Assembly: GCA_036435485.1 (NCBI GenBank)
Contig: CM071600.1
Span: 160,840,546 to 160,904,545 of the forward strand
DNA: 64,000 bases
Direction of reading: 5' to 3'
DNA from: Saposhnikovia divaricata
Taxonomy: Eukaryota; Streptophyta; Magnoliopsida; Apiales; Apiaceae
The notes below the pieces were generated by a model, which did no database searches, was not told where the DNA came from, and saw only the letters and a list, made by a program, of their open reading frames with translations. How positions within the stretch are numbered: position 1 is the stretch's first letter; each line of letters opens with the position of its first letter. Positions 32,846-44,731 of the stretch are shown piece by piece. The translations under genes and the position numbers were made by a program.

Positions 32846-34338
32846 TTACAAAAGACCCCTCTGTTTGCAGCATTCAATTGCATCATCATACATTTGCTCA
32901 AGTCCATAATTATATTGAAATCCAGTGTCTAAGAGCTTCTTTGACGAGATTCGAATTGTTTTGGAATCATGGAGCTTTAGGAAACTGCAGAAGAATACTT
33001 TTGGTAGTCACTTAAATCTTCCTGAGCAAAAACCCAAAATATTTTACACAGAAACAAGACTTTACCTGGTTGACGATATATTGTATTCAGGATATCTTTC
33101 AGAAAGAAATATCTGGAGCTCATCAACTGTTATATCAACGGCTGAGCAAATGTACCTTCTTTTCGCATTCGGATGTTCAAAAAGAAAGATATGTGCAGTT
33201 GCCACATCATCCACGTGCACGAAGGACATTGTAGTAGAAGATTTAAGTCTATTCTCATCACCTGCTTAAATTAAGACCAAGAACCGAAATGGAGGCATTT
33301 ATTAGCATGCTTACCTAGGTTTAACTAAGATAGTGTTCAGTGGAGTGGCCAAGCACAACAGACTTTATAATATAGTCCGAGATAATCTCATCTCCCTTGC
33401 AGCCAAATCTATACTTTTGATGGAAATATGAAAGCGCAATGACGAATATTGTCTAGATAGTTTAACAAGGCCCATGAGAATCATACAAGAGACGTTGTTC
33501 CTACAATCCTACTTCAAAAATCATGTCCTATTACGGTTAAATCTGATCAGTATATAGATTCAGAGAGAAATTTGCTTTAAAAGCGAATTACATACCAAGT
33601 ATTATTGACATTGAAGTGCGCACTGAGCCGTGACAACGAGGAGTAATGAATGGACCATGAATAAAAGTAGGAAGTACAGTGACAAGATCCAGTCCATGCG
33701 ATTCTGCAAACTCTAAGGCTGCTCTTTCGGTTAATGTCTTAGAAATGAAATATGGTCCACCATATTTCTTTAAAGATCTAACAAAGTCTACATCAGTCCA
33801 CGAAGTCTCATCCAGAACATTTAATTCTTTTCCGCTGAACGCCACTGCAGATCCGCTTGAAGTGTACACAACTCTTTTCACTGTTTTTGAATCGAGGCAT
33901 GCCTGTAAAATGCTTATGGTCGCATTGATTGATCTTTTGGTGTTTGTTTCCTCATCTTCTTTCCCGTCAAAATCTATAGTATGAGCAACATGAAACACCC
34001 CAACACATCCTTGAATTGAGTCACTGAAACTTTCAGGCTTGTCAAGATCTGCATTAAAGATCCGAAGCCTCTCCGATGCTCCAGGTAGGTTTGTGAGGTA
34101 ACTGACATCCTTCTTTTTGTCTAAAAGTTGATCAAACAAATTTTATTACTATAAAATCACCAAAAGAAAGAACTGTAAGTACAAAAGTAAAAAACAAATC
34201 TGTAAACTTACCCGGATGAGATCTAATGGTTGCGTTAACAGCATATCCATGTTGAAGAAGTCTCATGATCAGCCAAGAAGCTACGTATCCTGTTCCACCT
34301 GTGACACAAACAACACCTCTCTCCATGCCGTTTTCCAT
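32846..34338 (-). CDS. Vestitone-reductase/DFR-like NADPH-dependent reductase, four exons
   Basis: Exons 34338-34212, 34120-33596, 33261-33066 and 32984-32846 join in frame through GT-AG introns (phases 1, 1, 2) to give 328 residues, the usual length of vestitone reductase-type enzymes. It is an extended short-chain dehydrogenase with a Rossmann fold: glycine motif TGGTGYVASW near the N terminus for NADPH, TSSGSAV with the catalytic Ser, and YFISK with the catalytic Tyr and Lys. Exon 3 carries the conserved FVHVDDVATAHIFLFE and exon 4 ends SSKKLLDTGF...CCKQRGLL. Family members reduce flavonoid-type ketones in the cytosol (vestitone to an isoflavanol, or dihydroflavonols); the substrate here cannot be told from sequence. 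Both ends are crowded by retroelements: TRIM-1 downstream and RLC-2 upstream. No stop or broken splice site is seen. A DFR-like or anthocyanidin-reductase-like activity is the alternative. Confidence 0.93.
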
Positions 34339-34863
34339 TATAACAAAAAATATGAAGACTTATAATTAATTTTTGTTTTTCTGCCAAAATCTCTTGAATG
34401 TGGTTTAAAATTCGAAGTTTGACAAAATGGCATGATGGCTTTTGTTAAGAGTGGCCTTTTCTATCTAAGTTATGGCCACTGGCTAGTAAGTGCCTATTTT
34501 GTGGATAAGAGAGATTATGTTAAGTTCTTATTTTTGTTTACGATATCTGTCAACTTTCAAACCACATTTTCTTTGGTTTAGTTGAGAAGTCAATTTTTTT
34601 TTTTTTTTTTGGTCAGGAGCTGAGAAGTCATTGCTCTTTACCTTTATTTTTAAGGTTGGCAAACCATTGGAAACTAAAAAAACGGAAGAATTACACTTGT
34701 GTAAATTTGGATCTTCATTTGCCTACAACTTTGTCATTATAATTTAAAATTATTTGGATACTCAAGTTTTTTAATCTTATATCTATAAAATAGAATCATT
34801 TTTTATGAATTAGTTTATGGGTGACTGAAGTTTATAGAAAAATTTATTGTATTATATTATTTT
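34339..34863 (-). promoter_or_regulatory. Remaining upstream region of the reductase gene
   Basis: About 525 bp between the ATG and the RLC-2 LTR. AT-rich with a T/A homopolymer tract (34591-34611). I see no convincing TATA box or named motif. Sequence beyond RLC-2 continues at 55262. Confidence 0.5.
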
Positions 34864-35810
34864 TGTTAGACAATTTGTGAAAATAGTACAAAATAGTAGA
34901 TCGTGTGTGTGTGAATAACAGAATAATAAAATGAATAACAGAGGAGACAAGAACGTAAGAACCCGAGTCCAGTGCGTGACTGTCTCCTTAAAACGTATTT
35001 GTCCTCACCGTATGTGCGAGCGAAACGCCTCCCAGGATAAAACGGATTGCAGTGTCACCGAAGGAAGAAGAGGATGTGTTTTTTTCGAATGAATAATCCT
35101 AAGGCTCTACACGAGTATATATAGGATAGGAAAACTTGTGCGCTACACAATTGCCCTAATTAATTAGCTGTGCTAATTAAAAAGTCGGTGGCAATTTTCC
35201 TTTATTAATTAACCGCGTTAATTAATTAAGGTAAGGCGGTGGCAAAAAATTCGTTATAAAAACGGAATTGATTTTACCACAATTAATTCCAAATTCGAAT
35301 TAATTTAGTCAGATCTTTAAGCCCAAACCAAGTGGAAATAATAATTAGCAAAACTAGTCCGAGATTATTCGGCCCAATTTTCTGTTACATTCGTGTCCGT
35401 AGGTCGCACACGCGGAAAGCCCTAAGGCTTGCGAAGCCTCGAATTTCCCCTCGAAATCCTACAATTCGCACCCCCCCTGCGCACCCGCGTAGGAGATGGA
35501 GCAACACTTAACCAACACAAGTGAACACTCCTCTTGTGTTGTAACTATATAAAGCAAAGGAAACTCCTTTTCCTTATCAATGTGGGACTTCAAGTTTAAC
35601 AACAAATTTCCACTCTTAAGGGACCAACTTTGAGTAATCATAACTCATCCATCCCTTAGTCGTTTTGAGTGTTTAAATATGCGTTGGAAAGCTCTCGCGG
35701 AGGAGAACACTCTCCAAGCATGACTTGTTGCAAACACGCACACAAGGCACACTCAAATCGGAGCTCAAAATGACTCGACAATGTGGGTCTAAAACCTACA
35801 TTTTCTAACA
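34864..35810 (-). repeat. RLC-2 3' LTR (947 bp)
   Basis: Pairs with 54250-55261 but lacks a segment of about 65 bp near 35050. A TATA tract lies near 35115 (minus strand TATATATACTCG). Two hairpins lie side by side: AATTAGC-TGT-GCTAATT (about 35162) and TTAATTAAC-CGC-GTTAATTAA (about 35205). Confidence 0.9.
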
Positions 35811-36431
35811 ATCCCCCACATGGATGAGATTGATATCGTAGAAGCACACACCAGACAGACAGACACGGAATTTGATGTGGTGATAATTCTTCGATCAGAT
35901 ATAGCATACGATAGGTAGAGGTTTGCTCCTTGAACCTTCGCTTGAGTAAGCATACCGACCTTACTGGTAGACAGTGGAGGTTTGCTCTTTGAACTGTTCG
36001 ACCGTTTATGTAAGCGATGATATACTTATCACTATATCCTTTCTGACTCGTTCAGCTCTCATGATTATGTCCATTTTGGCCATGGAACATCGTCCTGGTT
36101 CTGCAGGAGTTTCTAAAGAGTTGTGCCTCGCAACTCTCCTTTGAAGCGGCCCCACTTCTCTCCCACATAGGTGATCTTTATACTTATAGAGTAACCCGCG
36201 TTTACTCAACTGAATTCCATGCGTTCAGATCTTGAACTCCATGTATTCACCGAAAGATCATTAAAAGCTTAATAGCTTACCCTCGTACCTTACGGGTCTC
36301 ACTGTTTATCATCATAGGAACAAGCCAGGGGTTACCCCCACAGTGATTTGATCATCATGATTTAGTTGACCCATTGAACCAAGTTCTTGGGACCTCCAGT
36401 CAACAATGGTTGGGTGTCCACCATGACGTCG
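35811..36431 (-). other. RLC-2 3' untranslated part with polypurine tract
   Basis: On the minus strand CATGTGGGGGAT (35811-35822) immediately precedes the 3' LTR and is the polypurine tract. The rest up to the pol stop has no ORF worth calling. Confidence 0.7.
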
Positions 36432-38417
36432 TTAAGCAATAGGCTTAAGGCCCATTCCTCTCGATGATTTGTCAACCAGTTCTCTTGATAATCCTTTGGT
36501 TAGCGAATCCGCAATATTATCCTTTGACGGTATAAAGTCAATAGTGATAATTCCGGTTGACATTAACTGTCTAATTGAACTATGTCGTCATCGTATATGA
36601 CGGGACTTTCCATTATACATTGTGCTCTGTGCTCTGCCAATAGCAGACTGACTATCACAGTGCAGTCCTATTGCAGTCACAGGCTTTTGCCATCTCAGAA
36701 CATCCTCCAAAAATTGGCGTAAATATTCTGCCTCTTGTGCGCATTTATCTAATGCCACAAACTCAGTTTCAATTGTGGACTGAGTTATAACCGTTTGTTT
36801 AGAGGATTTCCATGACACTGCTGCTCCAGCTAGTGTAAACACATAACCACTCGTAGACTTTAGCGCCTTCTTGCTAGATATCCAATTTGCGTCAGTATAG
36901 CCTTCTAGTACTGCTGGATAACTACCATAATGCAAACCATAGTCTCGAGTTCCCCTCAAGTACTTTAGTACTCGTATGATCGCTTTCCAGTGATCAGCTC
37001 CCGGATTACTCGTAAATCTACTCAACTTGCTAATTGAGTATGCAATGTCTGGTCTTGTACAACTCATAAGGTACATCAGACTTCCAATTATCCGTGAGTA
37101 TTCCAACTGCGAGACTCCTACACCTTTATTCTTGGATAGATGTAAAGTCAAATCCACAGGTGTTCTCGCTGTCTCAACATCATCCTTGAGAAATTTCTCA
37201 AGAATCTTGTCAACATAATGTGGTTGACTTAAGGCAAGACCCTCCGAGGTTCTAGAAATTTGAATTCCCAGAATTACATTTGTTAGACCCATGTCTTTCA
37301 TGTCAAATCTTGCCTTTAACATGTCCTTAGTAGATTTGATCACCTTATCATTGCTACCGACAATAAGTAGATCATCTACGTACACTTTTCATCATAACAT
37401 ATCCATTTTCGTCATCCTTGTAGTAGGCGCAACTATCACATTCATTGATCTTGAAACCACTGGCTAACACAACCTCATCAAATTTCTCATGCCATTTCAT
37501 AGGCGCTTGCTTCAAGCCATACAGTGATTTCACCAATCTACAGACTTTTCTTTCTTATCCAGGGACAACAAACCCTTCAGGTTGTTCCATATAGATTTCC
37601 TCATCTATATCCCCATTTAGAAAAGCTGTCTTCACATCCATTTGATGTACAGTCAACTTTCGTATTGCAGCGATAGCAAACATCATCCTTATAGATGTTA
37701 TTCTCGATACTGGAGAATATGTATCAAAGTAATCAAGACCATGTTGCTGCTTGTATCCTTTGATTACAAGTCTGTCCTTGTACTTATCGATGGTCCCATC
37801 AGGTTTCAACTTCTTTTTGAAAACCCACTTGCTACCTAGTGTTTTACTACCGGCTGGTAAGTCCACTAACTCCCAAGTATGATTCTGTAGGATAGAATCT
37901 ACTTCACTTTTGATGGCCTCTTTCCACATAGGTCCATCAGGTGATGTTACCGCTTCCCTATAGGTTTTCGGATCACCTTCTTCGAGCAAATAAGTCAGAA
38001 ACTCTGACCCATAGGATTTCTCCTTCCTTTGTCTTTTGTTCCTTCTCACTACCCCCACATTTTCGTCTTCACTTTCATCATTCTCATTATCGTCTACTAT
38101 ATACTCATGAGGTCGTTTAGACGTCGTAGGGCGTTCGACTCCAGGATTACAAGGAAATACATTCTCGAAGATTGACGCATTCCTTGACTCCATAATCGTA
38201 TTCTTTTGAATCTCAGGAATCTTCGATTCATATACAAGAAACCGATATGCAGTACTATGTGGTGGATATCCAATGAAAATACAATCCACAGTCTTTGGAC
38301 CAATCTTCACCTTCTTAGGTGCAGGGATCAGTACCTTTGCAAGGCACCCCCACACTTTCAGATTTTGGTAACTTGGTTTCTTTTCCTTCCACATCTCATA
38401 AGGACTTTCATCCTTAT
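36432..38417 (-). pseudogene. RLC-2 pol, second part: integrase end, RT, RNase H
   Basis: The minus strand from 38417 resumes the integrase C-terminal region (PYEMWKEKKPSYQNLKVWGC), then a reverse transcriptase with a KWVFKKKLKPDGT segment and QMDVKTAFLNG. A TAA near 37556 follows FVVPG, and a one-base shift near 37388 precedes the YVDD catalytic motif. RNase H follows with TSGYVFTLAG and ends near 36432 after a TGA at about 36587. The TAA replaces a codon that would be CAA after one transition, and the TGA one that would be CGA. The element cannot make a working RT. Confidence 0.88.
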
Positions 38418-39837
38418 TGTTAGGTCCGATAAGATTGTAGAAGGGGGGGTTGAATACAATCTATACCATTTTCTCGAAATTTATTCGTTAAACAATTTTC
38501 ACTTAAACGAATATTTTGTGCGGAATAATATAACACAAATTTCAAGTTGAATATAACAATATATTAACTTGATGGGTGTTACAAAATCAGTCCAAACGAT
38601 TATCAAGTAATTAATAACTAATTAGAAAATTCAACATGAACTTTGCTAATTTAGTTAATAAAAATCAAGATATCAATTTGTGAACTAGGAAACTTAATTC
38701 GCTAGTAGTACAAGAATCACAAGTAAACAAGTTCCAATGGATAGGATATTACAACTGAGATGAACTTGAATTTATAGAATTTAATTTGTAAGTGTTCTTA
38801 AGCTTGAGAGAGAGATATATGAGCTGCTGTGTGTAATATTTCTGTGTTGCTCGACTGCCTCATTTCTTCTGCATTCTGCTTCTTTATATAACACAGCCAT
38901 AGTCATATTACTTTGTTTTAACTGATTATATTACTTTGTTTTAACTGATATAACAATCAGTTAACACTAATATGACAATCGGTATGACTATCAATTGAAT
39001 GTAATATGATTGTCCAGTTTAAATATAACTTTCGGTATAACTATGCAGCCCAATATAACATTCGGTATTACTATCCAGTTCAATATAACATTCGGTATTA
39101 CTATCCTTTGAATGAAATATGACTATCCAATTGAACTGCATATGACTATCTCCTCTTTGAACTGTATATGACTATCGGTATAACTATCAATTGATAGTTA
39201 TATCATCATATTTTTCAGTTTATAATTAATTAAATGATTTATAAAAATCATTTAACTAATTATTTCTTTTTCATATTAATTCTTATTTAATTAATCTAAT
39301 AATTACTTTAACAAATATATTAATTCTGATAGAATTAATTTATTTATTAACTTAATTACTTGATTTAATTAATTAAAGTAGAATTAATATAAATTCTTTA
39401 ATAGTCAATACTTCACTGCGAACCACGTAATTATGATAAGGAACATACACTGGAACGATGTTGACGCTCGATGTACTGTCTGGTTCATGAACGACTAACT
39501 CCAATCTCTGTTCTTCATCGTGACTTTAACACTGTGGTCTTTTTATACTCTTCACTCTCATCAATCATTCGGTACTGAAATTGTTTCTTATCACTTATAG
39601 AAATCTCTGTCTCTTAAATGAATCCATTTGTTTCAATGCTACCTTGAGGCCTGATCAGATATCTGAATCTTCTTCCAGTGTAAAAAATCAAAACTATAGA
39701 TTGACTTGTTGATTTTTCTTTTGACGGTTATCATCTTTTGAGATTCCTGTGATAGTTGATATTATTTACTTATTACAATCTAGTTTAATTGGATTAGGAT
39801 CCTCGAACTACAAATAGGCTGAGTCATATGCCTTTCA
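38418..39837 (-). repeat. RLC-3 3' LTR (1420 bp)
   Basis: Contains a minus-strand TATA box (TATATAAA, 38883-38890), many TATGACTATC/TATAACTATC motifs (38935-39200) and a perfect 24-bp palindrome (39179-39202). A 23-bp duplication near 38925 makes it longer than the 5' LTR. Confidence 0.92.
39179..39202. repeat. Perfect 24-bp palindrome in the RLC-3 LTR
   Basis: Each half reads TATAACTATCAA in its own direction. An identical copy lies at 51163-51186 in the other LTR. Confidence 0.95.
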
Positions 39838-40094
39838 ATCTCCCCCTATTTGTTTGTTATACAATAACAAGCAAATACCTAGAGGATTCTTCAACTAATC
39901 CCAATTAAACAAGTAAAAGAAAACACTTTAAATGCTAAGTAAATAATGGAAAAGTTCTGGTTCATATTAACATTATCCAGATTCAAACAGAAAAGATAAA
40001 TAGAAGATAGATGATCCTCTAGACTGATCATATAAGACAATTATCCTATCTTGTTCTATCAAAGCTCTAATGATATACCTTGTAGAGCTAATCT
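39838..40094 (-). other. RLC-3 polypurine tract and 3' leader
   Basis: Minus strand AAATAGGGGGAGAT (about 39838-39851) abuts the 3' LTR. Nothing else is recognised between it and the env-like ORF. Confidence 0.8.
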
Positions 40095-43000
40095 TCATTT
40101 ACCACCTTCTTCCTCGTTGATTTCTCCTTCTTCTTGTTCATCCATATTAGGTAGATTCTTGATCAATTCGGAGTCAACAAGTAATTCCCTTCTGGATGAC
40201 ACATCTGTAGGATAAACCAGTGGTATTCCAAGTTTCTTTCTCAACTCACCTTGATACTGCTTGTACTTCTTCATGTTGGTCTGCAGCTTCAATTTTTTCT
40301 TGTGATGCAAGCAAAACCATGATTTCGAAGAGCATATTCAACATATACCAAATGTCTGGCAAGATGTGTATATAATTCTTCTGTCTGAAGATTAACAGTG
40401 TGAATAACTTCTCCCTTAAGAATTTTAACTTGTGGAGGGTTATCTATAACTTCAGGGCCAGCTCTTTCAGCAAACTCTTGAAATTTTTCATGAAGCAGTA
40501 TACCTAGCTCAGAAGATGTTCTTACTTTTGGTCTCAACACCCAAAGCTCTGACAGAGATCTATCATAGAAGAACTGAAGAGATACTTTGTGAGATCCAAG
40601 CTTATGACATTCAACAAAGATTAGTAGCTCGCCATTCTTAGGATCAGATGCAGTGGTTATTCTCACAATTTCTGTCTTCAAAGCTTTTAAGTACATGTCA
40701 TGTACAGGGTTCTTATTTTTAAAGCTTTCAAAAATAGCAATCATCCGACAATCATCATAGTCAGAAGTTTGTGGTGAGTTTATTACCTTTTGAGCACGTT
40801 CCCACTTATCACCATTTTTGTACTTGATGTACATCTTCCTAGCTTCCAGCTTTTGAGCATGTTCCTTTTGAAGTGCTTCCTGTTCAGCCTTTTGAAGTCT
40901 TTCATTATGAGCTAACTGTTCGAGTGTCTTCTTGAGTCTTTCTTCTCTCATAGACAGATTAGCTTCATTCTGTTCAAGTTCTTTATTTACTTCAAAATTC
41001 ATTCTTTGTGTTTCAACACAATAAGGAATTATCGGCTCTTCATCATCCCAAAAACTGAGATCCGGTTCATCAAATTCTTCACCAACATCAGGAAACTGTA
41101 TGTCAGCAAACAGATCAATATCAGGTTTACCTATATAGTAATAACCTTCTACAGCATCATCATCATCCTGTTCTGCTGCTTCATGAGTTGTCTTCTTCTT
41201 CCCCTCACTCCTATCTTCATCTTTCTCTTTACTCACACTTCCTCCCCCTCTAGATTTCTCCCCCTTAGTTGAGGAATCCTCTACAGCTTTGTGGCTTGTA
41301 CCAGCTCCAGGGTCACTTTCATCACTACTTCCAAAGAATTTCTTCTCTTCTGCTGTAAGTGAATGAGTTCTGCTAATGATATTATATAAGTGTCTCAACC
41401 CCTTTTCTTGATGATCATTTTGCCTTTCAATTTGACTGAGACGATGTTCAGTGGATAAGTGATTCTCATTTATGTTATTCTGGAAATCTTCAATCTGATT
41501 CGACATAGAAGATATAATGATATCTTGAGCCACTGTGACATCTCCAGAGTCTTCGATTGCTTGTTGTTGAGAGAGTTTAAGTGCAATGATCTTGTTGTTG
41601 AAGATAGTTCTCATGTTATCCATATCAAACCTTAAGTTTTTATTGTCTTCTTCAGCTTGAGCAAGATTTTCTTTCATTTGATCGAGTTGTGCCATGAGAG
41701 ATAAAGTGTATGTGTCATTGTGTGCTCTCACCTCAATCGCTCTCTGAGTATCACTCACCTCACGTGCTAGTGTTTCACTCAGATTTGAGGTAATTCTCAC
41801 ATCACTCCTCTCATATTCCTGAGCTGCATCCATTGTACCTGCACTAGAAATCACCCTAGCCTCCTCTTGGAAGGTCAGTGGTGGTGCAATGGGAATTCGC
41901 AAATCCCGATCAACCTGTGAGGGTTCTTCTCCCGTAACAATGGCAGGCACTGTAACTTGCTCTTCTTGCATAACAATGTTTTCAGCTTCATGTAAGAAAA
42001 TATCTTCCCCCATTGTGAGCAACAGGGGTGAGCTTGAAGGAATGAATGGGTTTATGATTGCCTTTGACATGGTTTTACCTTTCTTTTGTAAAGGCAAATC
42101 TGTTTCACTCAAGACATCACTACTAGGGTTAGCTCTTTTAAATGACAATTTCTTTCTGCGATAGTGTTTGGAGAATTTAGGATCAGTGTTTGGTGCATTG
42201 ACCTGGGATAAGGGTTGTGGTTCTACAGCCCCTTGGTCACTTCTCACAATTAATTGACTATCAGAAAGATATTCAGATTGCAAAGTAGTTGAGTCAAATA
42301 CCTGATCATTGACATGTACATCATCTTCATTCTGAGTGGGTTGATCCACTGGAAGTTGATGTTCAAGAGCAATTAAGGGTTCAGGATCAGGTTGAGGTTC
42401 TGGAACTTGTTCTGCTTTAGGTTGTGGAGCTTGTTCAATTAAAGGTATCTCAGCAGCTGGCTGTGGCATAACATTTGGCAAATTTATGAATGTGGACATA
42501 TATGGTGTTATGACCACTGGAACATGCAACAAAACCTTAGAAGTATCCAACCTAGTGTAGAACTTCTTGTTTGGTTTACCAGACCACTGAATTCGATCAT
42601 TTGGAAAAGGAGCAGGTTGATCCTTAGGCATAAGATGATTAAACATTAATGTCAAAAATCGAGGATAATGACACTTAACCATTTTACCTTTTCCAAAGTT
42701 CTTTCTAGCCTTCTTCAACCGATTTAACAAAATAGGCCATATCAAGCTGTTGATCCTTCTATTGTGAGCAATTGAGAAACCAATTGACTGTAACATACCT
42801 GTGATGACAGTATTGTTACTCTTGGTAGAATTAGCAAACACCTTTGCTATGATCTCGAAGAAGATATTCCATTCTTGAACAAGATTACTTTTGAGTGGAC
42901 GTTTAAGATCCAGTTGACCTTGATAGTTCAGATTTGTAAAGAATTGAGCCAACTCATCATTTGAAGGCACTTCAGCAAATTGTTCAGTAGGAAGTCTCAG

Positions 43001-43270
43001 AGCAGCATTGAAGATAGATTCATCCACTGTATATGTCTTATCATTAAAGTTGAATGAAAACGATCTTTCATCTGAGACAGCTGTAGTACACATTAGTTTA
43101 AGTGGACCAAATTTCATGGGAACATTTGCCGTTATAGGATGGCTACAGATATTTTGTTCGTTTAGGAATTTTATCCAGGGCTTGAACCGATCCACCGGGC
43201 AATCCTCGGGATTAAAATATCCAATATAATTGTGATTAACAAGCTCAAAATTATTATAAGCACCAGCCAT
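40095..43270 (-). CDS. RLC-3 env-like ORF (ORF2), one frameshift near its end
   Basis: An uninterrupted 993-codon frame (43270-40289) follows pol on the same strand, the position of the env-like gene of sireviruses. The N-terminal 260 residues look globular and resemble the plant retroelement region containing ALRLP. A Pro/Gln/Glu-rich linker follows (about residues 270-345). From about residue 525 there are long Gln/Glu/Leu helices with probable coiled coil, two acidic low-complexity stretches, and another coiled coil (about 760-810). I see no convincing signal peptide or membrane helix, so 'env' is positional only. The frame ends in a run of six T (plus strand, about 40296); one extra base there would continue it into a 71-codon frame ending at 40095, rich in Glu at its end. 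Function unknown. Confidence 0.8.
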
Positions 43271-44731
43271 TCCAAATCAAGGATTAAAATTAAGAAATCT
43301 GCAAAATTCAACAATTAACCCAATTAAATCACAAAATTCGAATTAATAAATACTTAAAAATTCGAAAAATCAAAATCTTCACCAAAAATTCTGAAAATTT
43401 GAGGCAAAGATCTTGATAACAGTACAAACACACACATATTTTTAGTTTTTGAAAAATCACCACCAATCTCTTTGAAATTTAGATCGAAAATTCGAACTTT
43501 TTTAACCAAAATCATCAAAACTCATCTAAATCTTACATTTAAACCGTTGTTTTGATGAAAATCGACTGGGTAATTCAGTTTTGTTCTTAGAATCGAGATT
43601 ACAATGTGATTTGAGACCGAATTTGAGCAGCAATTCGACTTAGATGCGTGTATATGTATGTATGTATCGCACGAGTAAATTAGGTGACTTAACACGCTAA
43701 TATGACTTAACACAATGATATAACTACTGAATATAACAATCTGTTTATATATAAAACAGCTAGATATGACTATCGGGTGATAGTCATACCGATAGTTATA
43801 TTACGTTTAAACGTAATATAACTATCCTAATTGAGACAGTTATATAATAAATAAGCCTAAATATAACTATTGAAAAACAAAGGATATGACAATCGAATCA
43901 ATAGTTATACTTATAGTCATATTTCGAGTAAAACACACAATATAACTATTAATTAATAACAGTTATATTTACAGAAAACAAAATTATAACTATCTTATTA
44001 CTAAGTTATATTACACTAATTTTAAGTAATATAACTATCACAAATTCGAATATAACAATCAGATGGATTGTTATACCGATAGTTATATTCCAACAAAACA
44101 GCTAATATAACTAACCAAAAAATTGAATACTAACAGAATTTTAACAAGTAACAAATTAAAAAGAACAAACTAATTTACACAAGCCAAAAATTAGCAAATT
44201 AATTTACACTAAAATTATAAAACCTAATAAAAAATTATAAAAACGATCATATGTAGTCCCTTTTACGAAATCAAACAATAATAACAAAAGGACAAACACT
44301 ACAAATCAAATAAAATAAAATAAAATAAAATAACATACTAAATATTCACATAAATATTTCTGATGAATTAATAAATCTATAAATTTTCTAATAAAATAAT
44401 TTCAATATAGAAAATTATTCAAAAAGAAACTATGATTTATTTAAACAACAAAAATAATTAAACTGAATTTATGATAATAACATTTTCAAGAAAAATAGAT
44501 TTCTCATAAATTACAGCTTGTAAAATTCGAGAAAAATATTTTTAAAGAAAATGAATTAATTTAAAAACACAAGAACTAATAAAAAAATATAGAGAAGATA
44601 ATAACAATGATTTAAGAAGAAACAAGCAAAAGTATAAGTTGATAAAATAATTATAAGTGATTTTAATAACAAATATTAACACATCAATCACTTGTAAATT
44701 ATTAAATATCAAACCTCAGATATTAACCAGT
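43271..44731 (-). other. RLC-3 non-coding interval between pol and ORF2
   Basis: About 1.5 kb, very AT-rich, with no ORF. The part 43680-44110 is packed with TATAACTATC, ATATGACTATC and ATATAACAATC motifs on both strands, the same words that crowd the LTR. The rest is A-rich, including a TAAAA pentamer run near 44310. Confidence 0.8.

Noticed and set aside
32925..33269. A 114-codon plus-strand ORF
   Set aside because: It is the reverse strand of exons 3 and 4 of the reductase and the intron between them.
40095..40310. A separate 71-codon gene
   Set aside because: It is the likely tail of the env-like ORF displaced by one base in a T6 run; no start signal of its own.
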